From the NCBI GenBank assembly GCA_021789975.1, contig JAJYIT010000016.1, positions 25,296-89,295 of the forward strand: DNA of 64,000 nucleotides, in the 5' to 3' direction. The position numbers were made by a program, and so were the translations under genes. A model generated the notes under the pieces. It did not search any database, was not told where the DNA came from, and saw only the letters and a program-made list of their open reading frames with translations. Positions 18,090 through 26,312 of the stretch are shown one piece after another; within the stretch, counting starts at the first letter, position 1, and every line of letters starts with the position of its first letter. This DNA comes from Bacteroidota bacterium (GTDB taxonomy: Bacteria; Bacteroidota; Ignavibacteria; Kryptoniales; JAKASW01).

Positions 18090-18791
18090 TTAATCCTCCT
18101 TTCCCTCCGCATGTTTTGCCTCCGAGTCTCTTATCATCGACTCATATTCCAGAAAGTGGTTCTCCTTCATCCATTTCACGGACACGTATCCGTGCCAGAA
18201 AGACGAGTTGGCCGGGAAATTTGCGGGAGATAGGTGGACAACATACATGTGCCACAATACCAGGAACAGAATAACGAGCGTGGCCGTACCCCCATGCAAG
18301 GCAAACGAAACGTCGAAAGCCCATTTCGGCAGGAATGCGAAAAAGAAATCATGGAACCACATGACCATGCCGGATAGGAACATTAGAAGAATGAACACGA
18401 AGAAAGCCCAGTACTGGATTTTTTCGCGGTAGGAGTATCGTCCAAAGGCAGGTCTTTCTGCCCGTTTCATGAGGTCGTACAGGATGCTATTCTTCAGATC
18501 GACGAGATCGTTCCGGATCGGCAGGAGGCTTTTGAATTCTCGCTTCCCTTCTCTCGTGAAGGAGATGTAGATGAGGTGGTAAATCGCCGTAGCGAAAAGA
18601 AGTACTGCCGACAATCGATGAAGCGCACCTCTTGCCTGAAAACCTCCTTCCAGGAATATCAGGATCTTTCCCCAAAGAGTCTCGGAATATTTCATGGAGA
18701 ATCCGGAAATCACCAGCAGCAGAACGCTAACCATGAGGAGCATGTGCTGCACGCGCCAGCTCCGAGAGAAACGCGGTATCTTATCGTTCAT
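18090..18791 (-). CDS. di-heme cytochrome b membrane subunit
   Basis: 233 residues, four membrane segments, FdnI/b561 type. Candidate heme-b ligands lie in VQHMLLMVSVLL, ALHRLSAVLL, AIYHLIY and LVLWHMYVVHLSP. The loop FGRYSYREKIQYWAFF and the C-terminal motif NHFLEYESMI are shared with the other two cytochrome b modules here. It starts 18 bases after the stop of the 19-heme c-b fusion and is immediately followed by the anchored nine-heme protein, its probable partner. The pair is likely an inner-membrane quinone oxidoreductase comparable to the Cbc complexes of Geobacter. Confidence 0.88.
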   Translation of the reverse strand: MNDKIPRFSRSWRVQHMLLMVSVLLLVISGFSMKYSETLWGKILIFLEGGFQARGALHRLSAVLLFATAIYHLIYISFTREGKREFKSLLPIRNDLVDLKNSILYDLMKRAERPAFGRYSYREKIQYWAFFVFILLMFLSGMVMWFHDFFFAFLPKWAFDVSFALHGGTATLVILFLVLWHMYVVHLSPANFPANSSFWHGYVSVKWMKENHFLEYESMIRDSEAKHAEGKED

Positions 18792-18809
18792 GGCTTCCCT
18801 TTCAAATCG

Positions 18810-21503
18810 CTATTTCTGATTTTCGTCTCCATTCTGTACCACTATCTCGCCCTTTTGTGCCTCCCTGAGTTTCTCCAGCTCCAGAGGATGCTCTTCCTCC
18901 ATTTCCTCTTCACTCAGGGTGCCTGTGATGCATGAGACGTTCAGGGGATAAATGTCGGGGTTGAAAATGACTGCATAAAAATGCCAGACGAGTATCGCAA
19001 GACTGGCAAGTATTGCTTCATAATAGTGGATCAGGATTGCTGCGTCCATGCCAAGCAGGGTTATCAAGCCCAGGGAAAAAGTATTGAACCACATCAATAG
19101 CCCGGTAACTGCCATCACAGCGGTCCCCCATATCAGGGCCCAGTATTCTGCCTTCTCTGCATAAGTGAAGCGCCCAAATAGTGGCCGCTCCCGGCTCAGG
19201 CCAAGGTTGTACTTGATCGCTGCCGCGGCATCTTTCGCATCCTGAATCTTTGGTGCCATATCCTTCATAAACTGCCTGCCTCGCTCCGTGAATGTCACGT
19301 AGTAGATATGGTAGAGTGCATCGGCAATCATTACAGACCCCGCAATTCTATGGATCAAGCCGCGGAGATTTGCAAAATCGTTTCCGGCAAGATCCCTTAC
19401 GAGCGTCACCCACCAGGAATCAGGGAACTTGAGCATAAACCCTGTGAGAACTAAAGTCAGGAAGCTCAGGAGAAGCAAAAGGTGCTGTATCCGCTCGCCC
19501 ACTGTCATACGGACGTAAAGCTTCCTGCCCGACCTGGCAGGATAAATCCCGTCCCTTCTTCCTCGGAGTTTTCTCCTCGACTTGGCTACGAAATCGACGA
19601 TGTTGTGCAAGAGCATCATGCCGATTATCGAGATGATGAGAACAACATAGACCTGAGAGAGCCAATAGAGAAGCGGTTCCCGCCCCGAAGTGGGGACAAC
19701 GTGAATCGGTGTAGATGCAAAACGGATTGTGGCGCCCTTATGGCACCTTCCGCAGGTCTTCGCAAGGTTAGCTTTGTTTATGGAAGACAGGGGATTGGAA
19801 GAGGGAAGTATTTCATGGGCGCCGTGGCAACTCGCACAGTTCGCAGCGGTTGTCGAACCTTCTCGTACTGCCAATCCATGGTAGCTGTCCATGTAGCTGC
19901 CCACTCTATCGGAAGGCATCCCATATCTTTCTGTCAGCCTGACCGATGAGTGACATTTCGAACATGAGACAGCGATGTTTGTCGAGTAAACGGTAGATTC
20001 CTGATTGCCGGGAGAGAGAATCTGGTGGTCTCCGTGACAGGTAGTGCAAACCGGAGCGTTGTTGTTTCCCGACTGCAGCGCCTGCCCATGTATGCCCTTA
20101 AAATATTTTGCAGCGACATTCTCATGGCACCCGGCTTGGCCACAAGTATTGGGAATATTGTTCCTGAATACTTTGGACTTGGGGTTTCCTGGAGGAAGCA
20201 TATCGTGTGCCCCGTGACAGTCGCTGCATGTGGCTGCTCTCAAGTCTCCCTTGGACAACGCAACAAAATGGACGCTGTGCTTCAGACTTTCAAAAAAAGC
20301 CGAAGACATACCCACCATCTTGAGAACGGTCTTGTTATCCAGATGACACTTCAGGCAAATCTTAGGTTCGTTCTGTCTGCTTACGGGCGAGTTTTGATTG
20401 CTGATTGATTCGATACTGTGTTCTTCATGACAATCTGTGCAAACAGGAGCTACACTCAGGCCCTTTTTGTATGCCAATCCGTGAGACGATCCCAGGTAGT
20501 GTTCCTTGACATCCGCATGACACTTCCCGCATGTCGCAACTATGTTGGACCTGCTTACCGGAGAAGATGGATCACTCGCCGGCAGGATCGTGTGCGACCC
20601 GTGACAATCCACACACGTAGCGCCTTTGCCATTCTTCTTAAGCGACTCTGCATGAATGCTGTGCTGGTATTGCTGTACGAGTGACGTGAGGGCGGTGCCA
20701 TTCTCCGACTTCACGCCATCAAACAGCTTGGTGTTAGAGTGACACTTATAGCAGCCGTTCTGAGATATCGCTTGTTTCGACAATTCCGCCGAGTGGGCTG
20801 TGTGACAGGATACGCAGGTAAGCCTTCCTTCTGCGAAAGGTTTTGCATGGATACCGAGGTTTATTTGGCCGACAATTCCTTGGTGACATTGTGAGCAGAG
20901 CGAGTCTATCTCGACGCCCCGCAGAGATGACGCTACGGTCTTAACATCATGTGCTTTCTGGTGACACGTCTGACAAGTGAATGCCTTGTGGCCAAGAGTA
21001 GCTTTCCTATGCGCAGATGTCAGGAAAGTATTCTGGGCCGGGTGGCAGGATATACATTTATTGACGACTTGTATCTTCGCGGCAGGCTGGATACCGTGTG
21101 TGCCGTGGCAATCCCAACACTTGAGAGAGGAGTGGGCTAGATGGTATTCGGATCCTTTTGGTGAGTGGAGGTGGACGTCGTGGCACTGGTTGCAATCAAC
21201 GTTTGGAGTAGTCTGCTTATGCGGGACATCATTAGCATCAAATCCCTGGTGGCAATCAACGCACGCGAGGCCGGCGCTACCATGGACCGATGAACTGAAC
21301 TGCTTCTGGCTTACGTAAAGGCTCACAGTCTTGCCGTTCACCTGCATAGTCAGAGTCGAGTCGGAGTGGCAGGTCAGGCAGTCATCGTTCGAAGTAGTTT
21401 GTGCCCGGGTTCCTTGAGCAACGATTACACTTAAGACTAAAATTATGAAGAAGAAAGCAACACGTTTTTTCATTCGGTAGAATTCAAGGTAGCGTTTTAT
21501 CAT
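18810..21503 (-). CDS. 19-heme cytochrome c fused to cytochrome b (CbcL-like)
   Basis: 897 residues. It has a Sec signal (FFFIILVLSVIVAQG), then about 600 periplasmic residues with 18 CXXCH motifs and one CX4CH motif (CGQAGCH, bases 20124-20144). A single membrane helix (VLIISIIGMMLLHNIVDFV) follows, then a basic cytoplasmic linker and a four-helix di-heme cytochrome b domain with histidines in RIQHLLLLLS, LIHRIAGSV, ALYHIYY and LVWHFYAVIFNP. This c-then-b fusion is the architecture of Geobacter CbcL but with about twice the c hemes. The start overlaps the small zinc-finger gene by 20 bases; an ATG at 21473 is an alternative, and neither has a clear ribosome site. Probably the main quinol oxidase entry point of the pathway. 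Confidence 0.9.
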   Translation of the reverse strand: MIKRYLEFYRMKKRVAFFFIILVLSVIVAQGTRAQTTSNDDCLTCHSDSTLTMQVNGKTVSLYVSQKQFSSSVHGSAGLACVDCHQGFDANDVPHKQTTPNVDCNQCHDVHLHSPKGSEYHLAHSSLKCWDCHGTHGIQPAAKIQVVNKCISCHPAQNTFLTSAHRKATLGHKAFTCQTCHQKAHDVKTVASSLRGVEIDSLCSQCHQGIVGQINLGIHAKPFAEGRLTCVSCHTAHSAELSKQAISQNGCYKCHSNTKLFDGVKSENGTALTSLVQQYQHSIHAESLKKNGKGATCVDCHGSHTILPASDPSSPVSRSNIVATCGKCHADVKEHYLGSSHGLAYKKGLSVAPVCTDCHEEHSIESISNQNSPVSRQNEPKICLKCHLDNKTVLKMVGMSSAFFESLKHSVHFVALSKGDLRAATCSDCHGAHDMLPPGNPKSKVFRNNIPNTCGQAGCHENVAAKYFKGIHGQALQSGNNNAPVCTTCHGDHQILSPGNQESTVYSTNIAVSCSKCHSSVRLTERYGMPSDRVGSYMDSYHGLAVREGSTTAANCASCHGAHEILPSSNPLSSINKANLAKTCGRCHKGATIRFASTPIHVVPTSGREPLLYWLSQVYVVLIISIIGMMLLHNIVDFVAKSRRKLRGRRDGIYPARSGRKLYVRMTVGERIQHLLLLLSFLTLVLTGFMLKFPDSWWVTLVRDLAGNDFANLRGLIHRIAGSVMIADALYHIYYVTFTERGRQFMKDMAPKIQDAKDAAAAIKYNLGLSRERPLFGRFTYAEKAEYWALIWGTAVMAVTGLLMWFNTFSLGLITLLGMDAAILIHYYEAILASLAILVWHFYAVIFNPDIYPLNVSCITGTLSEEEMEEEHPLELEKLREAQKGEIVVQNGDENQK

Positions 21504-21786
21504 TCATGGCTGATTCACAAGACAGACAAAGCCTTGCGGTGGGGTTCAACTTCAAAATGTCCGGTTGGATGTCATGCCTGCAAATAACGCATTGTCCGTA
21601 TACACCTTTCTCAATCCTGCGTAAAGCGAATACCAACTCGTTTATTTCCGAAGTATCGAGCTTCGATGCAGCGGCGAGAATCTCTCCTCGATTACCATCA
21701 ACTTCCTGGTCGAACTTGCTTTTCAGAAGCTCTCTCATCTTTGCCACTACGAGCTCATCATATTTGGACATTTCATCCCACTTCAT
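21484..21786 (-). CDS. DksA/TraR-type zinc-finger protein (first gene of cluster)
   Basis: 100 residues (or 95 from the ATG at 21771). The C-terminal zinc finger is CVIC ... CLSC, with the family feature YGQCVICRHDI and a preceding helical stretch with ELVFALRRIEKGVYG, as in the TraR/DksA/YbiI group. It overlaps the 19-heme gene and is the first gene of the minus-strand cluster, a typical place for a regulator of the operon. The sigma-54-like site at 21804-21819 would give a very short leader for the 21786 start and about 20 bases for the 21771 start, which favours the latter. Confidence 0.78.
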   Translation of the reverse strand: MKWDEMSKYDELVVAKMRELLKSKFDQEVDGNRGEILAAASKLDTSEINELVFALRRIEKGVYGQCVICRHDIQPDILKLNPTARLCLSCESAMNDKTLP

Positions 21787-21803
21787 AAGAATGCTATTTA
21801 GCG

Positions 21804-21819
21804 ATCAAGGAGTGTGCCG
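21804..21819 (-). promoter_or_regulatory. possible sigma-54 (-24/-12) promoter of the cytochrome cluster
   Basis: On the minus strand the sequence reads CGGCACACTCCTTGAT. It matches the -24/-12 consensus TGGCAC-N5-TTGCW at all positions except the first base and the final C of TTGC. It lies directly in front of the first gene of the cluster. A sigma-54 activator gene is encoded nearby at 24944-26257, which makes the site more credible. The changed -12 GC dinucleotide is a real weakness. Confidence 0.4.
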
Positions 21820-21944
21820 TCTTTCATTCGAGTGAATCTTGAAAAGACTCAAATTTTCCCAAGAATGTGGACTATTGAGGAACTGTCCTTTTTGTTTTGC
21901 ATTGAGATGTGGTTTTATGGCACATATTGAGCAAACTTTCCACA

Positions 21945-21992
21945 GAAAAGAAAGACCGCTGCCCAAGTCGGAGTTCCAGTCTTAGGCAGCGG
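21945..21992 (-). terminator. terminator after the pseudo-receiver gene
   Basis: CCGCTGCC (21956-21963) and GGCAGCGG (21985-21992) form a stem, extended by AAG/CTT after one mismatch, with a 13-base loop. On the minus strand it is followed by TCTTTCTTTTCTG, a U-rich tract. It would end transcription coming from 22576 before it reaches the cytochrome cluster promoter. Confidence 0.7.
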
Positions 21993-22201
21993 CAGGAGGA
22001 GGAAAGAGGAGACCATGTGTAACAAAAAACTTTGGGCCGCCGAGATATGGCAGTGCCTTCCCCTGAGCGAGTAGCATTTTAATAAATCAGCAGCCCAAAA
22101 ACCTTTTGATCGTCCGGTGCATGAAACACGATCCCGCCTTGCAAAGACATATATCTCCGAATGACGGGGACCTTCACCGAATGCCGGGAGACGCCTCGGA
22201 G

Positions 22202-22576
22202 TCAGACGGATTGTGCGGCGGATCTCTTCGTATGTCTGAGAGTTCTCCGGATCGCCGCACTCAATTGCTTGAGATTGAGCGGTCGTTCCGTGAGCACAAC
22301 GACATTGCCCTCGTTGAGCACCGTGTCTTCCTCACAGCATTGGACGACAAGAACCTTAGGGTTCTTTCTTTTCAAATTTTCAAACAAAACTTTTGAACGA
22401 CTGAACTCGCGAGTTGGAGCATATATGACCAAGCTGAAGCCATCTGTTTCCGGCTTACCTTCGTTCAGTCGATCTGTCCTGTAACCTTCTTTGGCAAGAA
22501 ATTTTGACAGGAGATCATACATTGCATCTTCGTCCGTCATGATCCCGACAGCCAAATCGTTGCCAAAGGTTTTCAT
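22202..22576 (-). CDS. degenerate receiver-domain (pseudo-receiver) protein
   Basis: About 124 residues, start taken as ATG 22576 (an ATG at 22594 is in frame). It looks like a single CheY-like domain: LAVGIMTDEDAMYDLLSKFLAKEGY matches the first strand, acidic pair and first helix. The strand that should carry the phospho-accepting Asp reads LVIYAPTR with no Asp, and the usual Lys-Pro motif is ERPLN. So it should not be phosphorylated in the normal way. It stands alone between the cytochrome cluster and the divergent histidine kinase gene, and may modulate that system. The frame stays open for 41 further codons after its TGA, to 22079. Confidence 0.6.
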   Translation of the reverse strand: MKTFGNDLAVGIMTDEDAMYDLLSKFLAKEGYRTDRLNEGKPETDGFSLVIYAPTREFSRSKVLFENLKRKNPKVLVVQCCEEDTVLNEGNVVVLTERPLNLKQLSAAIRRTLRHTKRSAAQSV

Positions 22577-22594
22577 CACGTAGTGTAGCTTCAA

Positions 22595-23039
22595 TAGCCG
22601 TGCCGCTGAACAAAAATGCCAAAGAGTTCAAAAGAGCGGGGTTTTCCACCAAATCCGTCCATTGCGTCCGCTCCTTTTGTGAGATTTGCGTCATTTTTCC
22701 TGTCTCCAAAGTGGAAAATTTCCGCACTTGAAGAGGCGGATTGGTCAGGGATTACAGTTGAAAGCCCAACTCTGGATTCCCTGAGAGTCTCGGCGCATTC
22801 GGCCGAATGTTTGATCAAGATCAAGAAGAGTGATCAGGAAATCAGTACGCCTCGGAATCCGTAGATGGAGCATTCCTTCTGACGACCTGGCAACATGGTT
22901 TCGCTGGCTAACCGGTCCAGTGGTCATCGGTCACTCGAGACAATCGCGGACTATTTCGGAATGATTTACTTGGCTTGGGTTCATTGCAAATTAGCACCAG
23001 CTTTGTAAACTTATGACTAGAAATTAATGAGCAGCTTAG
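22595..23039. other. intergenic region before the histidine kinase
   Basis: No convincing gene is seen in these 445 bases. It must hold the divergent promoters of the pseudo-receiver and the kinase. A weak sigma-70-like pair (TTGCAA at 22985, TAAACT 16 bases on) precedes the kinase start. Short frames on both strands lack homology. Confidence 0.45.
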
Positions 23040-24947
23040 ATGTTCAGTACGCTTAGAGCCAAGGTAGCCGCGGGCTTCACGGTTCTCGTGATCATAAATA
23101 TTATTGTCAGCGCGTGGTCGATCTATAATTTCAACCAACTGACACAGGCCGTCTCGACGATGGCCCGCCAGAACTACCAGAACATCGTAGCCACACAGAA
23201 CATGGTCGTTACCCTGGAGAGGGACAACAGTGCTCAACTCCAGATGCTTAACGGCTATGTCGAGTCGGGGTACCAAAGATTCGTGGACGACAGCACGGAC
23301 TTTTTCATATATTACGGTCAGGCATTGGTGTCGAACGCTTCGGATCAAGGCGCCGAAATCCTTAGAGAGATAAAAAGTACATACGGTAAGTATTCGGAAG
23401 CAACAGCAATCTTCAGGGAGATACTAAAAACAAAAGGCTACATAGCTTACGGCCGGAGTTTCCACTTCAACAAGATCCTTCCGCTCTTCGACAAGATCAA
23501 AGGCGAGTGCTTTCAGCTCTTCGACATAAACAACAATTCTATGTCACGCACCGTCATCCAAGCGGGGGAAATATCCAATCGAGCAACCGTTGCAGTCGTC
23601 GGAGCCGCGATCCTTGCCATAGTGCTCAGTATTATTGCCAGCTGGCAGTTTTCCCAGTACATACTCGAGCCGGCAGAGAAACTGACCAGCACAGTCAGGA
23701 AGATTGCGCGCGGATACCTCGATGTGAAAGCAGACATCGATTCAAATGATGAGATAGGCGAGCTGAGTCGCGAATTCAACAGGATGACCGAACGGCTCAG
23801 GAAGTACGAAGAAATCAATATCGGGAAGTTGATATTCGAGAAGAGAAAATCAGAAGCAATAGTCGGGACTATATCCGATCCTATCGTGGTTGTCGACCGC
23901 GAAGGAAAGATCGTATTGATGAACCAACTTGCCGAGAATATTTTCAACGTAACGGAGGATGCGGCGATTGGTCGCGACTTTCAAGAAGTGGTACAAAACA
24001 AGGAGCTTACAAAATATCTCTCCGGGTATCTTCGGGAGGAGAGTTCCGTGAATATCCCGCCGTATTTTGAGCTGCCGTTCGACGGCGAAAACCGATACTT
24101 CAGAATACGACTGAATTCATCCAGAGATCAATCGGGAAGGTTGACCGGCGTTGTCCTCATCCTTCAGGACGTCACACAGTTCAAGGAGCTGGACAAACTT
24201 AAGTCGGAATTCATGGCTCGCGTTTCACATGAGTTCAGGACACCGCTGACCTCTATAAACATGACGCTGGACATACTTAAAGACGAGCACATGGGGCACG
24301 TCAACAGGAAGCAAAGGGAGCTTTTGGTTGCTGCGAAGCAGGACGCCGAGCGGCTGACGAAACTTGTTCGCGAGTTGCTTGAGTTGTCGAGGCTTGAATC
24401 TGGCAAGATTCAACTGAAAGAAGACAGAATCGATACAAAGTCTCTGGTAGATTTTGCATTGCAGCCTGCGCTGCTTCAATTTAAGGACAAAAAGGTGAGC
24501 CTGACTGTAAACGTCGATCCGTCGATCCCCGAGTTCGTTGCTGATTTCCAACAACTCTCGTGGGTGATTTCAAACCTTGTTACCAACGCACTGAGATTTA
24601 CCGATTGTGGTGGAACGGTGACCGTAGATGCGACGACCAATGGCGAGGATCTAATAATGTCTATCCGCGATACAGGCTGCGGAATCGAGCCTGAAGAGTT
24701 GGGGAAGATATTTGATAAGTTCGTTCAATTGCGCGATTCAATATCTCCTTCTCCCGGATCGGTCGGACTTGGACTGGCTATAGCAAAGGAGATTGTCGAG
24801 TTCTTTGGAGGACGGATCTTGGTCGACAGCGAAGTAGGTGTCGGAACCGTCTTCACTTTTTCGTTGCCGATAAAGGACAGGTTGACTCATGGGACATCAT
24901 CTGTGACCCATCCGAGTGCGGAGACTGTGACGGAGCACGCCGCATGA
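23040..24947 (+). CDS. membrane histidine kinase (HAMP-PAS-HisKA)
   Basis: 635 residues. A first membrane helix (about 8-28) and a periplasmic four-helix-type sensor (about 30-180) are followed by a second helix (about 182-205). Then come HAMP (about 206-260), PAS (about 270-375), HisKA with the phospho-accepting His397 in SHEFRTPLTS, and a GHKL ATPase domain (N box VISNLVTNALRF, G1 DTGCGI, G2 GLGLAIAK). The layout is like KinB/NtrB-type kinases. The stop overlaps the start of the sigma-54 activator by four bases, so the two form a two-component pair. Adjacency to the divergent cytochrome cluster suggests control of it. The signal sensed is unknown. Confidence 0.92.
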   Translation: MFSTLRAKVAAGFTVLVIINIIVSAWSIYNFNQLTQAVSTMARQNYQNIVATQNMVVTLERDNSAQLQMLNGYVESGYQRFVDDSTDFFIYYGQALVSNASDQGAEILREIKSTYGKYSEATAIFREILKTKGYIAYGRSFHFNKILPLFDKIKGECFQLFDINNNSMSRTVIQAGEISNRATVAVVGAAILAIVLSIIASWQFSQYILEPAEKLTSTVRKIARGYLDVKADIDSNDEIGELSREFNRMTERLRKYEEINIGKLIFEKRKSEAIVGTISDPIVVVDREGKIVLMNQLAENIFNVTEDAAIGRDFQEVVQNKELTKYLSGYLREESSVNIPPYFELPFDGENRYFRIRLNSSRDQSGRLTGVVLILQDVTQFKELDKLKSEFMARVSHEFRTPLTSINMTLDILKDEHMGHVNRKQRELLVAAKQDAERLTKLVRELLELSRLESGKIQLKEDRIDTKSLVDFALQPALLQFKDKKVSLTVNVDPSIPEFVADFQQLSWVISNLVTNALRFTDCGGTVTVDATTNGEDLIMSIRDTGCGIEPEELGKIFDKFVQLRDSISPSPGSVGLGLAIAKEIVEFFGGRILVDSEVGVGTVFTFSLPIKDRLTHGTSSVTHPSAETVTEHAA

Positions 24948-26257
24948 AAGCAAACGTACTCCTTGTCGACGACGAGCAAAACATACTTCGAACCATGAAG
25001 ATATGCCTGGAGTCAATCGGCCTCGACGTCACTGCAGTTTCGAAACCCGACGACGCACTAAAGGCTGCGGGGCAGACTCAGTACGACATCGCTTTCTTCG
25101 ATCTGAAAATGTACCCCATCGATGGGCTCCAACTTCTCACGGAAGTGAAGAAGCTGAAGCCGGATATTATTGTGGTTATAGTAACTGCCCACGGTTCGGT
25201 AGATACGGCAGTCAAGGCAATTAAGCAGGGAGCATATGACTACCTGCAGAAGCCTTTCGACTTCCAGGAGCTTCAACACTTCGCACAAAAAGTGTATGAT
25301 CATTTCAAGCTCCAAAAAGAGTTGAAGAACTTACAGGAGCAACTCTACAGGTACGAGGCAGCGGAGGACATAATAACTAACGATTCCCGGATGGTGTCTC
25401 TTCAGAACCTTGCTAGAGAAGTGGCCGAGACGAACATAAGCGTGTTGATTCAAGGCGAAAGCGGAACCGGCAAAGAATTGTTTGCGAGATATATACACCG
25501 CCTCAGTCCCAGGAACGGCGGACCTTTCATGACGGTGAACTGCGCTGCGCTCTCAGAGAGCCTGCTGGAAAGCGAACTCTTCGGCCATGTGAAAGGCGCA
25601 TTCACCGGCGCTGTCCGTGACAGGCAGGGGCGCTTCGAGGCAGCCGAAGGTGGTACGGTCTTCCTCGATGAAATTTCTGAGATACCGACGACGACGCAGG
25701 CAAAACTGCTGAGGTTTTTGCAGAGTAGAGAATTTGAGAGGGTTGGAGACACTCAGACTCTAAAGGTTGATGTCAGATTCATCGCCGCCACGAATCGGGA
25801 CATAAAGCAGGAGCTGGCTTCCGGCAAATTCAGAGACGATTTGTACTATAGAATCAATGGCGTGACAATTAGTCTGCCGCCCCTCAGAAATCGGCCGGAC
25901 GATATTCCCCTATTGATCAAACATTTCATAAAAAAATTCTCTCCCGATACTCCGCCGGAGATAGATGCAGATGCCTTCAGTCTCCTCACCAACTACAGAT
26001 GGCCCGGTAATGTCCGCCAGCTTGAGAACGTGATTGAAAGGGGAGTGCTCCTCGCCCACGGTCGGAAAATAGAAGCGTATCACTTGCCCGATGAGATACA
26101 GAATCAAGAATCGAAACGCCTCGTATCGCTGGAGCACCTTGAGAAAGAACATATAGCGCGCGTAATAAACGAAACCTCGACAGTTGAGGAAGCCTCTTCA
26201 ATTCTTGGAATAGATCCCGCAACTCTGTGGCGGAAAAGGAAGAAGTACGGACTATAA
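24944..26257 (+). CDS. NtrC-family sigma-54-dependent response regulator
   Basis: 437 residues with the full three-part layout. A receiver domain (phosphorylation site Asp53 in FFDLKMYP) is followed by a AAA+ domain with Walker A GESGTGKE, the sigma-54 contact loop GAFTGA, Walker B GGTVFLDE and the arginine-finger region. A C-terminal Fis-type helix-turn-helix ends the protein (EEASSILGIDPATLWRKRKK). The intact GAFTGA loop shows it can activate sigma-54 promoters. It is coupled to the kinase gene upstream. Its targets cannot be read directly, but the best local candidate is the site at 21804-21819. Confidence 0.95.
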   Translation: MKANVLLVDDEQNILRTMKICLESIGLDVTAVSKPDDALKAAGQTQYDIAFFDLKMYPIDGLQLLTEVKKLKPDIIVVIVTAHGSVDTAVKAIKQGAYDYLQKPFDFQELQHFAQKVYDHFKLQKELKNLQEQLYRYEAAEDIITNDSRMVSLQNLAREVAETNISVLIQGESGTGKELFARYIHRLSPRNGGPFMTVNCAALSESLLESELFGHVKGAFTGAVRDRQGRFEAAEGGTVFLDEISEIPTTTQAKLLRFLQSREFERVGDTQTLKVDVRFIAATNRDIKQELASGKFRDDLYYRINGVTISLPPLRNRPDDIPLLIKHFIKKFSPDTPPEIDADAFSLLTNYRWPGNVRQLENVIERGVLLAHGRKIEAYHLPDEIQNQESKRLVSLEHLEKEHIARVINETSTVEEASSILGIDPATLWRKRKKYGL

Positions 26258-26312
26258 TAGTTGGTGGGTGATGATTTGTCGGTCGAAGAAGGTTCGATTG
26301 CCCGACCGTATA

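Noticed and set aside
21918..21933. TGGCACATATTGAGCA, a -24/-12-like site on the plus strand
   Set aside because: It keeps GG-N10-GC but points away from the cytochrome cluster and lies 1.1 kb before the next plus-strand gene, with an opposing gene and a terminator between.
22985..22999. TGGTGC / TTGCA pair on the minus strand upstream of the pseudo-receiver
   Set aside because: The spacing between GG and GC is one base short of what sigma-54 needs, and the site is 400 bases from the start codon.
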